A stretch of DNA of 64,000 bases from Paraburkholderia sp. ZP32-5 (GTDB lineage: Bacteria; Pseudomonadota; Gammaproteobacteria; Burkholderiales; Burkholderiaceae), in NCBI RefSeq assembly GCF_021390495.1, contig NZ_JAJEJP010000002.1:124001-188000 (forward strand), written 5' to 3'. A program made the position numbers and the translations under genes. Shown piece by piece: positions 53,689 to 61,700 of the stretch. Every line of letters begins with the position of its first letter. The stretch's first letter is position 1. A model generated the notes under the pieces. That model was not told the DNA's origin, did not search any database, and was given only the letters and a program-made list of their open reading frames with translations.

Positions 53689-54492
53689 ATGTCGCAGATG
53701 GCAAAGATTCGGAGCTTCGTCGTGGTGCTTGCGCTCTTTAGCTCGGCCGCGTACGCGCAGACCACCGACTTCTGGGGAACACGTCTTCCCGATCAGCCGA
53801 CGCAGTTCATTTTCGGCTATGGCTCGCTCATCAACACGTCATCGCGCGCCACCACCGCAGGCAAGCCGATTGCGGCGATTCCCGTGCGCGTCGCGGCGGC
53901 GTTCGGCTATGTGCGCAGCTGGAGCGACCGCGCATCCTCAGGGTTCACGGCGCTCGGCCTGCGGCGTCCGTTCGAGGGCGAGGCGTCGATGACGATCAAT
54001 GGCGTCATCTATCCCGTTGTTGGCAACGACATGTCCGCGTTCGACGAGCGCGAGAAGGGATACGTGCGCGTCGAGGTGCCGTGGGCGCTGATCGAGGCCG
54101 TATCGTGGCAGCCGCTGCCGGCGCAGGGAACGGTTTGGGTCTACGTGCCGAAGGCCCAGAACAAAGCGCCGGGAGAAGGGCTTGCGATGCCGGACGCGAG
54201 ATACCCGCTCGTCGAGTCGTATATCGATGTCGTTGTCGAAGGCGCGCTCGAGTACGGGCCGGAATTCGCGCGCGAGGTCATCGAGACGACTCGTGACTGG
54301 AGCCCCTACTGGCTCAATGACCGCACGCTCGCACGTCGGCCATGGGTGTTCAACAATCAATATGCGCAGGTCGATGCACTGCTCGCAACCTCGGCGCCTT
54401 GCTTCGCGCAGCGGGCGTTCTCCGAGGACTATGCCGCCGCGATTGCCAAACGCAAAAGCCATGCATGCAGTCTGGTGAATCACGATCGCTAG
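53689..54492 (+). CDS. Exported gamma-glutamylcyclotransferase-like protein
   Basis: 267 residues. A signal peptide (MAKIRSFVVVLALFSSAAYAQ) precedes a gamma-glutamylcyclotransferase (GGCT) domain. The substrate-binding loop FIFGYGSLIN is intact and the general-base Glu probably lies in RPFEGEASM or a nearby acidic position. Most GGCT proteins are cytosolic, so export is unusual. ATG 53689 is eight bases after GGAG; the ATG at 53683 is too close. No partner genes. Confidence 0.8.
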   Translation: MSQMAKIRSFVVVLALFSSAAYAQTTDFWGTRLPDQPTQFIFGYGSLINTSSRATTAGKPIAAIPVRVAAAFGYVRSWSDRASSGFTALGLRRPFEGEASMTINGVIYPVVGNDMSAFDEREKGYVRVEVPWALIEAVSWQPLPAQGTVWVYVPKAQNKAPGEGLAMPDARYPLVESYIDVVVEGALEYGPEFAREVIETTRDWSPYWLNDRTLARRPWVFNNQYAQVDALLATSAPCFAQRAFSEDYAAAIAKRKSHACSLVNHDR

Positions 54493-54496
54493 GCCA

Positions 54497-54733
54497 CTCG
54501 CTGTCAGCTTCGGTGCCCATGTCGTGCCTGGGCCGTCGGACCGCGAAGCCGACCAGCTAGAACGAGAAGAAGAGCCAAACGGCAATGCATGGCTGCAGCA
54601 CGAGGGCGTCGCCGCGCCTCGTCGGGCTCACGCGGACGACGCCATCGCTGCAGTCGACATGAGCCTGTCGGCCGACGAAATCGGGGCGCTGGAAGCACCG
54701 CACAAACAGCATCCCGTGACCGGCCACGGCTGA
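54497..54733 (+). pseudogene. Aldo/keto reductase, C-terminal remnant
   Basis: A rightward frame shows DDAIAAVDMSLSADEIGALEAPHKQHPVTGHG, which matches the C-terminal end of aldo/keto reductases (AxDLxLSxDEIxALEAP.YxPHxVxG). No catalytic part is present; upstream residues (GPSDREADQLEREEEPNGNAW) are only vaguely similar. A leftover of a lost oxidoreductase, directly after the GGCT gene. Confidence 0.5.
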
Positions 54734-54761
54734 GCGTGCCTGAAGCGGGCAGACGCTTCAA

Positions 54762-54798
54762 ACGAAATCTGTTCATGCGTTGCATGAAGTCTTTTCAT
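54762..54798. promoter_or_regulatory. Multi-half-site operator A
   Basis: ACGAA-N5-TTCATG-N5-CATGAA-N5-TTCAT: four half-sites in a row, each separated by five bases. The central TTCATGCGTTGCATGAA (54772-54788) is a near-perfect palindrome. It is the leftmost member of a family of four sites with the same geometry. Confidence 0.65.
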
Positions 54799-54842
54799 CG
54801 TCGCAAGGCGTGGGGAGCGCATGCGACTGCACTGTGTATCGG

Positions 54843-54869
54843 ATGAAATCCGTTCATGGCGCACATGAG
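54843..54869. promoter_or_regulatory. Multi-half-site operator B
   Basis: ATGAA-N5-TTCATG-N5-CATGAG, same spacing as sites A, C and D, in front of the decayed hydrolase copy and the MFS gene. Embedded in a 68-base segment nearly identical to the one around site C. Confidence 0.7.
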
Positions 54870-54910
54870 AAATCACCGTTTGCGACAGGGGGCGTTCTGC
54901 CTCAGTGTGC
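54843..54910 (+). repeat. 68-base repeat, copy 1 (partner at 57953-58020)
   Basis: Identical at about 60 of 68 positions to 57953-58020. It contains operator B, then AGAAATCACCGTTTGCGAC, and ends CTCAGTGTGC. The shared tail past the operator suggests a duplicated promoter region rather than independent operators. Confidence 0.8.
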
Positions 54911-54934
54911 ACCCACCGCCGCACGAACCGCATC

Positions 54935-55322
54935 CAGTGGTCATCCCTGCCGGTCGCAACGCGAACGGTTTCTGGAAGTTCTGCCTGGTATCGACTCCGG
55001 ACATATTCGCGCGCGCTCGGTCTCATCGATGCGATCGAGCGGGTACGGCGAAACGGCGGCGAGGAACTGCCTGGAGCGCGGCGAGAGCCGGGCAGGGCGG
55101 GCTCGAGACGCTCGTCGATTTTCAGACGACACGCTGATTCAGCGACGCATTTCGCGCGGCGCAGTCCGTTGTCGTGCAGTGAGTGTTGCGTCCATCCGTT
55201 CGTGCGTAACGACGTCGAGGCTTTCGCGTTGGCTTGCCGGATGTTGGGGGCGTTCGATGGCCGCGCGTTGTTGTCGAATGTGCTTGCGCCATGCGTGATG
55301 AGCGTCGGCGAAGACCGTGCGG
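54935..55322 (+). pseudogene. Decayed duplicate of the alpha/beta hydrolase at 59953
   Basis: 55019-55322 aligns at DNA level with the intact hydrolase gene: shared GGTACGGCGAAAC, TTTCAGACGAC, GATTCAGCGACGC, TTCGATGGCCGCGCGTTG and GTGATGAGCGTCGGCGAAG equivalents. In frame it shows FVRNDVEAFALACRMLGAFDGRALLSNVLAPCVMSVGED against FLRNDIAAFAATGRMLGAFDGRALMRDVTVPACVIVGEE. The Trp of TTRWFSDAF is a TGA stop here, further stops follow, and the catalytic Ser region (codons ~75-130) is deleted. It ends just before the MFS start. Confidence 0.8.
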
Positions 55323-55348
55323 CACCGAAAAAAACAAGGAGACAATCG

Positions 55349-56749
55349 ATGCAACATCCCGCAGGCCGTTCCAGCCAACCGCGCCCGGACATCACCTCGC
55401 CCACCGGGCAACTGACGAAGGGCGGCGCGACATCGCAGGTCTGGTATCGCTCGCTCAATCGTCACCAGTGGAGTGCGCTGTTCGCCTCCAATCTCGGCTG
55501 GTTGTTCGACGGCTATGAAACCTACACGCTGATCCTGACGGTCGGCATCGCGCTGCGCCAGTTGCTCGACCCGGCGCTCCACACACAGATTCCGTTTTAC
55601 GCGGGCCTCGTGATCGCGTTGACGCTGCTCGGCTGGGGCATCGGCGGCCTCGCGGGCGGTGTGCTGACGGACTACATCGGCCGCAAGCGCATGATGATGG
55701 TCGCGATCCTCGCCTATTCATTGACGACCGGCTTGAGCGCATTCGCGTGGGACTGGGAGTCGTTTGCGGTGCTGCGCTTTATCGTCGGCCTCGCGATGGG
55801 CTCCGAATGGGCGACAGGCACCGCCATGACCGCGGAACTGTGGCCGGATCGTCATCGCGGCAAGGGTGCGGGCCTCATGCAATGCGGGCTCGGGATGGGC
55901 TTTTTCGTTGCATCGCTGGTCTGGCTTTTCATGAGCCAGACCGGAGAACATGCGTGGCGTTACATGTACGTGCTCGGCGTACTGCCTGGTCTCGCGACGC
56001 TATGGATGCGCTCGGGTATTCCAGAGTCGGAACAATGGGAACGCGTCAATGACGACCGGCGCAGGATTCGCGCGCACAAGCGTAAGGGCGGCGCAGTGTC
56101 GGAGCGCGAAGCGGCGCTGAGCCGCTTCACGCTCGTCGATCTGTTTTCGGCGCCGACGTTGCGGCGCCGCACGTTGATTGCGGTATTCATGTCGCTGACG
56201 ACGACGCTCGGCTGGTGGGGCATCTCGACCTGGGTGCCGCCGTACATCGGCGCGGTTGCCGCGCATGCGGGGCTCACACCTGCGCGTTGGGCCAGCTACG
56301 CCGGCATGACCTATAACGTCGGTGCGATTGCAGGCTATATCGGCCTGGGTTTTCTCGCCGATGCGTATGGCCGCAAACGCGTGACGTTCATGTTCTTCGG
56401 CATGGCGCTCCTGATGACGCCAGTACTTTTCCTGTGGACGCATGACATCGCGATGCTGCTGGTCGTCTCCGCCGTCACGGGCTTCTTCAGTCTCGGCCAG
56501 TACACCTGGATGCCGACGTGGTTGCCGGAGCTCTACCCGACACGGATGCGTGGCACCGCGATCGCCTTCTGTTTCAACATTCCGCGGCTATTGGCATGGT
56601 CGGGGCCGCTCGTCGCGGGCACGTTGATTACGCGCTTCGGCGGCTACGGCCACGCGGCCGTGACGGTCGGCTTTATTTATCTGATCGGTGTGGTGCTCAC
56701 GCCGTTTCTGCCGGAAACCAACGGCAAGCCTCTGCCGGAGGACGTATAG
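55349..56749 (+). CDS. MFS importer
   Basis: 466 residues, 12 helices. NRHQWSALFASNLGWLFDGYETYTLI opens helix 1 with the D-G-E/Y pattern of aromatic-acid/sugar-type MFS proteins; GVLTDYIGRKRMM is the loop 2-3 motif and GLAMGSEWATGTAMTAELW the helix 5 segment. ATG 55349 follows AAGGAG. A porin gene begins 51 bases after the stop, so inner- and outer-membrane uptake steps are probably co-expressed. Substrate unknown; probably shared with the hydroxylase cluster at 59.9 kb. Confidence 0.88.
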   Translation: MQHPAGRSSQPRPDITSPTGQLTKGGATSQVWYRSLNRHQWSALFASNLGWLFDGYETYTLILTVGIALRQLLDPALHTQIPFYAGLVIALTLLGWGIGGLAGGVLTDYIGRKRMMMVAILAYSLTTGLSAFAWDWESFAVLRFIVGLAMGSEWATGTAMTAELWPDRHRGKGAGLMQCGLGMGFFVASLVWLFMSQTGEHAWRYMYVLGVLPGLATLWMRSGIPESEQWERVNDDRRRIRAHKRKGGAVSEREAALSRFTLVDLFSAPTLRRRTLIAVFMSLTTTLGWWGISTWVPPYIGAVAAHAGLTPARWASYAGMTYNVGAIAGYIGLGFLADAYGRKRVTFMFFGMALLMTPVLFLWTHDIAMLLVVSAVTGFFSLGQYTWMPTWLPELYPTRMRGTAIAFCFNIPRLLAWSGPLVAGTLITRFGGYGHAAVTVGFIYLIGVVLTPFLPETNGKPLPEDV

Positions 56750-56800
56750 CGCGACCAGGATGCGACAGGCAGAACAACAAAACGGAGACGAACGTTCGCA

Positions 56801-57880
56801 ATGAAAAAACTGACCCTGACGATGCTCGTGGCCGGCATGCTGACAACGGGCGCGTACGCGCAAAGCAGTGTCACGCTATACGGCAGCATCGACGAAGGCA
56901 TCACATACAACACCAATAACATGGGACACGGCACGGTTACGCTTGGCCCGGTTGCCGTGCCCGATTTCTACGGCCTACGCGGCGCCGAAGATCTGGGCGG
57001 TGGGCTGAGCGCGCTGTTCGCGCTGCAGAACGGCTTCAAGTCGAACACCGGGCAGGGGACGATTGCCGGTGAAATGTTCAGCCATTTCGCGTGGGTCGGC
57101 CTGTCGGACAAACGCTTCGGCACGCTGACGCTCGGTCGTCAGCTCGATCTTGCCGCCGACGCGCTGCGCGTCAATTCGAACGGTGCGCTGCAGTACTCGT
57201 TCTATCTGTTCCACCCGGCGAATCTCGACAATCTCGGTATTACCGGCGACTCGATCAACAACTCGGTCAAATACACGACCCCGACGTTCAACGGCTTCAC
57301 GGCGAGCGGACTATACGGTTTCGCCGACACGAGCACGCAGCCGGGCCGAGTAGTCAGCACCGATATCGTGTATTCGCAGGGACCGTTGCGCGCGTCGTTT
57401 GTTTACAGCAGCTGGCGCAATCACGCGATCGCACTCGTGTCGGGGCTCGGCGAGAGTCCTTTTCTCGGTCAATCGCTGACGGGCGGTCAAACGTTTATTG
57501 CGCGCACTCAGGACATCTTCGGCCTGTCGGCGTTTTATAAAGCGACTTCGCATGTCGACGTGCACGGTGTGCTCACGCAAGTAAATCTGTCGACGCAGAC
57601 GCACTCGACGAAAATGCGCACTGCGGAACTCGGCACGGACTATCACCTGAGCGCGGCCAATACCGTCGCGCTGGGCGGTTATCTTTCGTGGCTCGCAAGC
57701 ACACGCTACGCGGAGCTTGGCATAGGGGATCTTTACGCGCTGTCGAAGCGGACCACCGTGTATGCGCAGATCACTTACCAGCACGCGAATGGCGCCGGCA
57801 ATGCGGCGATGCCGTTGCTCGCGCCGTCGGACAGTCCGAATCAGACGGCGTTTCGCATCGGCTTGCATCACTTCTTCTGA
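56801..57880 (+). CDS. Gram-negative porin 1
   Basis: 359 residues. The signal peptide (MKKLTLTMLVAGMLTTGAYAQ) is followed by SSVTLYGSIDEGITY, the standard betaproteobacterial porin opening, then LRGAEDLGGGLSALFALQNGF, LSDKRFGTLTLGRQ, and a barrel ending RIGLHHFF with the terminal Phe insertion signal. A 16-stranded trimeric diffusion channel. Directly behind the MFS importer, suggesting specific co-uptake. Confidence 0.93.
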   Translation: MKKLTLTMLVAGMLTTGAYAQSSVTLYGSIDEGITYNTNNMGHGTVTLGPVAVPDFYGLRGAEDLGGGLSALFALQNGFKSNTGQGTIAGEMFSHFAWVGLSDKRFGTLTLGRQLDLAADALRVNSNGALQYSFYLFHPANLDNLGITGDSINNSVKYTTPTFNGFTASGLYGFADTSTQPGRVVSTDIVYSQGPLRASFVYSSWRNHAIALVSGLGESPFLGQSLTGGQTFIARTQDIFGLSAFYKATSHVDVHGVLTQVNLSTQTHSTKMRTAELGTDYHLSAANTVALGGYLSWLASTRYAELGIGDLYALSKRTTVYAQITYQHANGAGNAAMPLLAPSDSPNQTAFRIGLHHFF

Positions 57881-57952
57881 CTTATCACCGACCCGCGGTA
57901 TTGCGTTGAAGCGAACGCCGAGGATCGAGCACGCCTCGGCGTGCTGCAACGA

Positions 57953-57979
57953 ATGAAATCCGTTCATGGCAAACATGAG
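57953..57979. promoter_or_regulatory. Multi-half-site operator C
   Basis: ATGAA-N5-TTCATG-N5-CATGAG, identical to site B except inside the second N5 (GCAAA against GCGCA). It lies 74 bases after porin 1 and 560 bases before porin 2. Confidence 0.7.
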
Positions 57980-58020
57980 AAATCACCGTTTGCGACGGCG
58001 GATGTTGTGCCTCAGTCTGC
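57953..58020 (+). repeat. 68-base repeat, copy 2 (partner at 54843-54910)
   Basis: Nearly identical to 54843-54910 (about 8 differences, no gaps). It includes the operator and the following AGAAATCACCGTTTGCGAC and GTGCCTCAGT, so a promoter segment was duplicated or converted. Confidence 0.8.
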
Positions 58021-58208
58021 GCTTAGGGTAGTGCTTCCGCCGCGATCCGACAGACGGGGTCCGTGTGGCGGGTCATCGAAGAAATAGTTCTCGTCGTCCA
58101 CGTTCGAACGTCTGCCGATACCGATTTCGGCGGCCAGTCTACGTCCCGAATCACCGTGATACGGCGTCTCGATTGGCAACTGGATAAACAAACCGATCTG
58201 CGCGACTC

Positions 58209-58334
58209 GAGGTGGAAAGCGAGTACTTCAAAACGGGCGAGGAACAGACGCGTCAACGCGTCGGCCTCGAATGGATCAACCAGAACTCTGACTGGTTCTT
58301 CGCGGAGAAGAAGGGCAGTCGGGAGGACGGCTGA
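58209..58334 (+). pseudogene. Unidentified coding remnant
   Basis: 41 codons with protein-like composition, ending in TGA, without start or ribosome site and no upward continuation in frame. Residues TGEEQTRQRVGLEWINQNSD and WFFAEKK could be the tail of a decayed enzyme. Not recognised. Confidence 0.3.
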
Positions 58335-58542
58335 ACAAGCGTTGACAGCGGCCGCATGGCCGCTCCAGCGCGGCAGTAAGGGAGCGTGTCGCGTGAGTGT
58401 AGACGGATTGCCGCCTGGAAACCGGCAGAAGTCGCACGGCGGTTCAGGCGAGACGCCTCTCGACATCGAAGGTGGACGGCACGGGAGGCATCGCGTCCCG
58501 CACGTTCCGCCATATCAATAGAAAGGCATGGGTGGAGGAGAT

Positions 58543-59634
58543 ATGGACGAAAAAGGAGGCGCGGCTTCGGCTCCGCGTCTGAACACGCTGGCGCGCTCGC
58601 TCGCGGCATTAACGCTGGCGGGTCTTGCCGCGAGTCCCGCATACGCGCAGAGCAACGTCACGTTGTACGGTTCTCTCGACGGCGGGTTGCGCAATCTCGT
58701 CAACGGCACCAAGTCCGGCGGCGCAGCGTTGACGATGGCGTCGAACGGCGTCTACAACTCGAACCGCTGGGGCTTTGAAGGCAAGGAAGATCTCGGCGGC
58801 GGATACTACGTGCGCTTCAATCTCGAAGCGGGCTACGTATTGTCGACAGGCGCGCTGAACAATACGAACAACCAGCTCTTCCAACGCACATCGGTGGTCG
58901 GTATCGGCGGCCCGTTCGGTCAGCTCGACATGGGGCGGCAGTTCACGGTGCAGCACTATGTGATCAAGGATTTCGAGCCGTTCGACTTCCACTACCTGGG
59001 CATTACCGAATCGACGGCGATCTCGGGCGGCGACACGGGGCGCGACAGCAATGCGATCAACTATCGCGGCATTTTCGGGCCGTGGGTGGTGCGCGGCACG
59101 TACGCGCTCGGCGGCGTGCCGGGAAGCGTCTCGGATGGCTCGACGCTGGCAGCCGGCTTGAACTATCGCACCAGCACGTTCAAGCTCGGCGCGGCCTACA
59201 CGCATCGGTCCAATCCGCTGACGGCCACCTCGAGCCAGTACTTCGGCAACGATCAATATACGGCGGGCGGCGCGGTGACCGTGGGCCCTGTCGACGTGAT
59301 GGGAGGCTATTCGCTTTCTCTGCAGGACGTGCCCTCCACCGTTCACAGCCAGACGCGCAACCAGTACCTGTGGGGCGGCGCGCGTTATCAGGTCACGCCG
59401 TACTTCAGCGCGACGGCTGCGTACTACGACAACAAGAACAAGACGAACGGCCTCGATGGAAGAAAGGGCGTGGCGATTCTCGGCGTCGTCTATCTGTTGT
59501 CCAAGCGCACGGAGCTATACGCGGACGTCGACTACACGCACTTTACCGGTGTGTACGTGACGAATGCGACGCTCAATCCGTCAGGGCATTCGAAGCAGAC
59601 CGGCGTTTCGTTCGGTATCAATCACTGGTTCTAG
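58543..59634 (+). CDS. Gram-negative porin 2
   Basis: 363 residues. ATG 58543 follows GGTGGAGGAG. The signal peptide is longer than usual, with a hydrophobic core LARSLAALTLAGLAASPAYAQ, then SNVTLYGSLDGGLRN. FEGKEDLGGGYYVRFNLEAGY and GQLDMGRQFTVQ are the usual porin strand-loop blocks, and it ends FGINHWF with the terminal Phe. It is only distantly similar to porin 1, so they probably differ in selectivity. Confidence 0.92.
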   Translation: MDEKGGAASAPRLNTLARSLAALTLAGLAASPAYAQSNVTLYGSLDGGLRNLVNGTKSGGAALTMASNGVYNSNRWGFEGKEDLGGGYYVRFNLEAGYVLSTGALNNTNNQLFQRTSVVGIGGPFGQLDMGRQFTVQHYVIKDFEPFDFHYLGITESTAISGGDTGRDSNAINYRGIFGPWVVRGTYALGGVPGSVSDGSTLAAGLNYRTSTFKLGAAYTHRSNPLTATSSQYFGNDQYTAGGAVTVGPVDVMGGYSLSLQDVPSTVHSQTRNQYLWGGARYQVTPYFSATAAYYDNKNKTNGLDGRKGVAILGVVYLLSKRTELYADVDYTHFTGVYVTNATLNPSGHSKQTGVSFGINHWF

Positions 59635-59952
59635 CCACTGTCCTGGAAACAAGGCCGATTGGAGCGCATCGAGCATTCCAGTCGGCTTTGCTGTTTCTGA
59701 CTGATGCGGACGTTCGCATGGGGCCGCGCATCGCGTTGCATCGCCACGCACGAGACGACGGGCAAACGCCAATCGTTCATCCCGCATATCAGAACAACTT
59801 ATCCGCCGCCGTGCGCCGCGTGCTGCCAATGAATACTTTTCATGCACTGCATGAAAGATCGTCGTTTGCCGCCCTTTCGGCTTGCCAGCAATATCCGACA
59901 GCGGGCTCAAAAAACCCGAATTCGAACCCATCCGACAGCTGCGGAGCACGCA
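59635..59952. other. Promoter region of the hydrolase/hydroxylase operon
   Basis: 318 bases after porin 2. The right half contains operator D; CGGCTTTGCTGTTTCTG near 59683 follows a GCCGATTGGAGC / GATTCCAGTCGGC-type dyad that may end the porin transcript. No gene is seen. Confidence 0.45.
59829..59855. promoter_or_regulatory. Multi-half-site operator D
   Basis: ATGAA-N5-TTCATG-N5-CATGAA; the core TTCATGCACTGCATGAA (59839-59855) is a perfect 8-1-8 palindrome. It lies 98 bases before the hydrolase start, the expected place for an activator or repressor. The three-half-site layout recalls PobR/PcaU-type (IclR family) sites. Confidence 0.75.
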
Positions 59953-60789
59953 ATGAATCAACCGGTCAATGCTGATGTCGTTTCGTCCCACGTCACCGTG
60001 CGGGACGGCACGCGTATCGGCTACAACCTCTATGGCAGAAAAGAAAACGCGGTGCGCGTCGTCCTCGTGCATTCGCTTGCGATGGACCGTCGCTTCTGGA
60101 CGCCCGTCGTCGAGCGGCTGATGCCGCGCGCGTCGGTGCTCGCGATCGATGCGCGCGGTCACGGCGCGTCGGACAAACCCGCCGGTCCGTACACGGTGTC
60201 GCTATTTGCACGCGATGTGTACGACGTGATGCACGCACTGGACTTCCGCCATGCGCTGATCGCCGGTGCGTCGATGGGCGGCTGCGTCGCACTCGAATTC
60301 GCGGCAACCTACGCCGAGGCGATCGCCGCGGGCCTGATCGATACGACTGCCTGGTACGGCGAAACCGCGCCGCAGGATTGGGACCTACGTGCCACCAAGG
60401 CGGAAGCGGGCGGCCTGCCGCCGCTGGTCGAATTTCAGACGACCCGCTGGTTCAGCGACGCGTTTCGCGCCGCGCGCCCGGACGTCGTGCAGCAGTGCGT
60501 CGATACGTTCCTGCGCAACGATATCGCCGCGTTCGCCGCGACGGGCCGCATGCTCGGCGCGTTCGATGGCCGCGCGCTGATGCGCGACGTCACGGTGCCG
60601 GCGTGCGTGATCGTCGGCGAAGAGGACTATGCGGCGACGCCCGCGATGGCGCGCGCGCTGCATGCGGGCATCGCCGGTTCGACCTTCACTGAAATTCCGG
60701 CGGCACGGCATCTGACGCCGCTCGAAACGCCGGACATCGTCGCGCGTGAACTGCATACGCTGCTCGACCGCGCCGGCTGCGCAAAATAA
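59953..60789 (+). CDS. Alpha/beta hydrolase (3-oxoadipate enol-lactonase-like)
   Basis: 278 residues. Catalytic Ser in GASMGG (about residue 105), Asp in VIVGEEDYAATP and His in AARHLTPLETP are all present. The strand-loop VVLVHSLAMDRRFW supplies the oxyanion hole and IDARGHGASDKP the usual following block. The pattern is that of PcaD-type enol-lactonases and related C-C or ester hydrolases. First gene of an operon with a molybdenum hydroxylase, so it may open a lactone or amide ring made after hydroxylation. A dead copy lies at 54.9-55.3 kb. Confidence 0.88.
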   Translation: MNQPVNADVVSSHVTVRDGTRIGYNLYGRKENAVRVVLVHSLAMDRRFWTPVVERLMPRASVLAIDARGHGASDKPAGPYTVSLFARDVYDVMHALDFRHALIAGASMGGCVALEFAATYAEAIAAGLIDTTAWYGETAPQDWDLRATKAEAGGLPPLVEFQTTRWFSDAFRAARPDVVQQCVDTFLRNDIAAFAATGRMLGAFDGRALMRDVTVPACVIVGEEDYAATPAMARALHAGIAGSTFTEIPAARHLTPLETPDIVARELHTLLDRAGCAK

Positions 60790-60803
60790 AAGGAGTGCCC
60801 TAG

Positions 60804-61700
60804 ATGATTCCATTTGAGCTCGCGAGGCCCCGCTCGCTCAGTGAAGCGATCGCGCTGCTGGATCCGGAAGATCCGGACATCCGCCCGATGGGCGGCGGTA
60901 CGGCAGTGATGTTGATGATGAAGGCGGGCGTGCTGCGCCCGACGCGCCTTGTGAGCCTCGGCGATATCGAGCCGCGCTACGCGCAGGTGCGCATCGGCCA
61001 GAACGGCGAGTTGCGTATCGGCGGACTGACCCGGCTCGCGACGCTCGAACACTCGCCGCTCGTGAAGGAAGGCTGGCCGCTGCTGTCGCGCACGTTGCGC
61101 ACGCTGTCGAACGTGCGCGTGCGCAACGTCGCGACGATCGGCGGCAATCTCGCTCACGCCGATCCGCACATGGACATGCCGCCCGTGCTGAGTTCGCTCG
61201 GCGCGAGCGCGACGATTTCGGGGCCGGCCGGCGAGCGCAGCGTGCCGGTCGAGGCGTTGTGCACGGGTTATTACGAAACCGTGCTGGCGCGCGACGAACT
61301 GATTTCCGAAGTGATCGTGCCGCCGCAGGCGGGACGACCCGGTGCCTACATGAAGGTGACAACGCGCGCGGCGCACGACTGGCCCGCGCTCGGCGTCGCC
61401 GTCATGCTCGACATGGACGGACCGCGGATCGGCAATGCGAGCGTGATCGTCGGCGCGGCAACCGATCGTCCGACGCGGCTCACGCAAGCCGAAGCGCTGC
61501 TGCGCGGCGCGTCGCCCGACGATGCGGCGGTGTTGCGCGACGCGGGCGAAGCGGGTGCGGCGCAGCTCGACATCGTCGGCGATCCCCATGGTTCGGCCAG
61601 CTACAAAAAACAACTGCTGAGGGTCTATCTGGGCCGCGCGGTACGCACGGCGCTCGCCACGGCGAACGGCAGCACGATGCCATTCGAGGGGCACGCATAA
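60804..61700 (+). CDS. Molybdenum hydroxylase FAD-binding subunit (CoxM/XdhB type)
   Basis: 298 residues. FAD-binding loops PMGGGTAVMLMM (about 30-41) and TIGGNLAHADPHMDMP (about 112-127) are the two signatures of the PCMH-type FAD domain of xanthine dehydrogenase-family medium subunits. The C-terminal CO-dehydrogenase flavoprotein domain follows (about 180-290). It passes electrons from the iron-sulfur subunit to the acceptor. Fourteen bases after the hydrolase; its stop overlaps the next start (TAATG). Confidence 0.93.
   Translation: MIPFELARPRSLSEAIALLDPEDPDIRPMGGGTAVMLMMKAGVLRPTRLVSLGDIEPRYAQVRIGQNGELRIGGLTRLATLEHSPLVKEGWPLLSRTLRTLSNVRVRNVATIGGNLAHADPHMDMPPVLSSLGASATISGPAGERSVPVEALCTGYYETVLARDELISEVIVPPQAGRPGAYMKVTTRAAHDWPALGVAVMLDMDGPRIGNASVIVGAATDRPTRLTQAEALLRGASPDDAAVLRDAGEAGAAQLDIVGDPHGSASYKKQLLRVYLGRAVRTALATANGSTMPFEGHA

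Larger units (their letters stand above)
57881..58542. other. Gap between porins with operator C and a decayed fragment
   Basis: Holds operator C inside the 68-base repeat and, at 58209-58334, a rightward frame EVESEYFKTGEEQTRQRVG ... WINQNSDWFFAEKKG ending in TGA that looks protein-like but is not assignable. The arrangement (operator, decayed coding DNA, porin) copies that at 54.8-55.3 kb. No other gene is visible. Confidence 0.5.
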
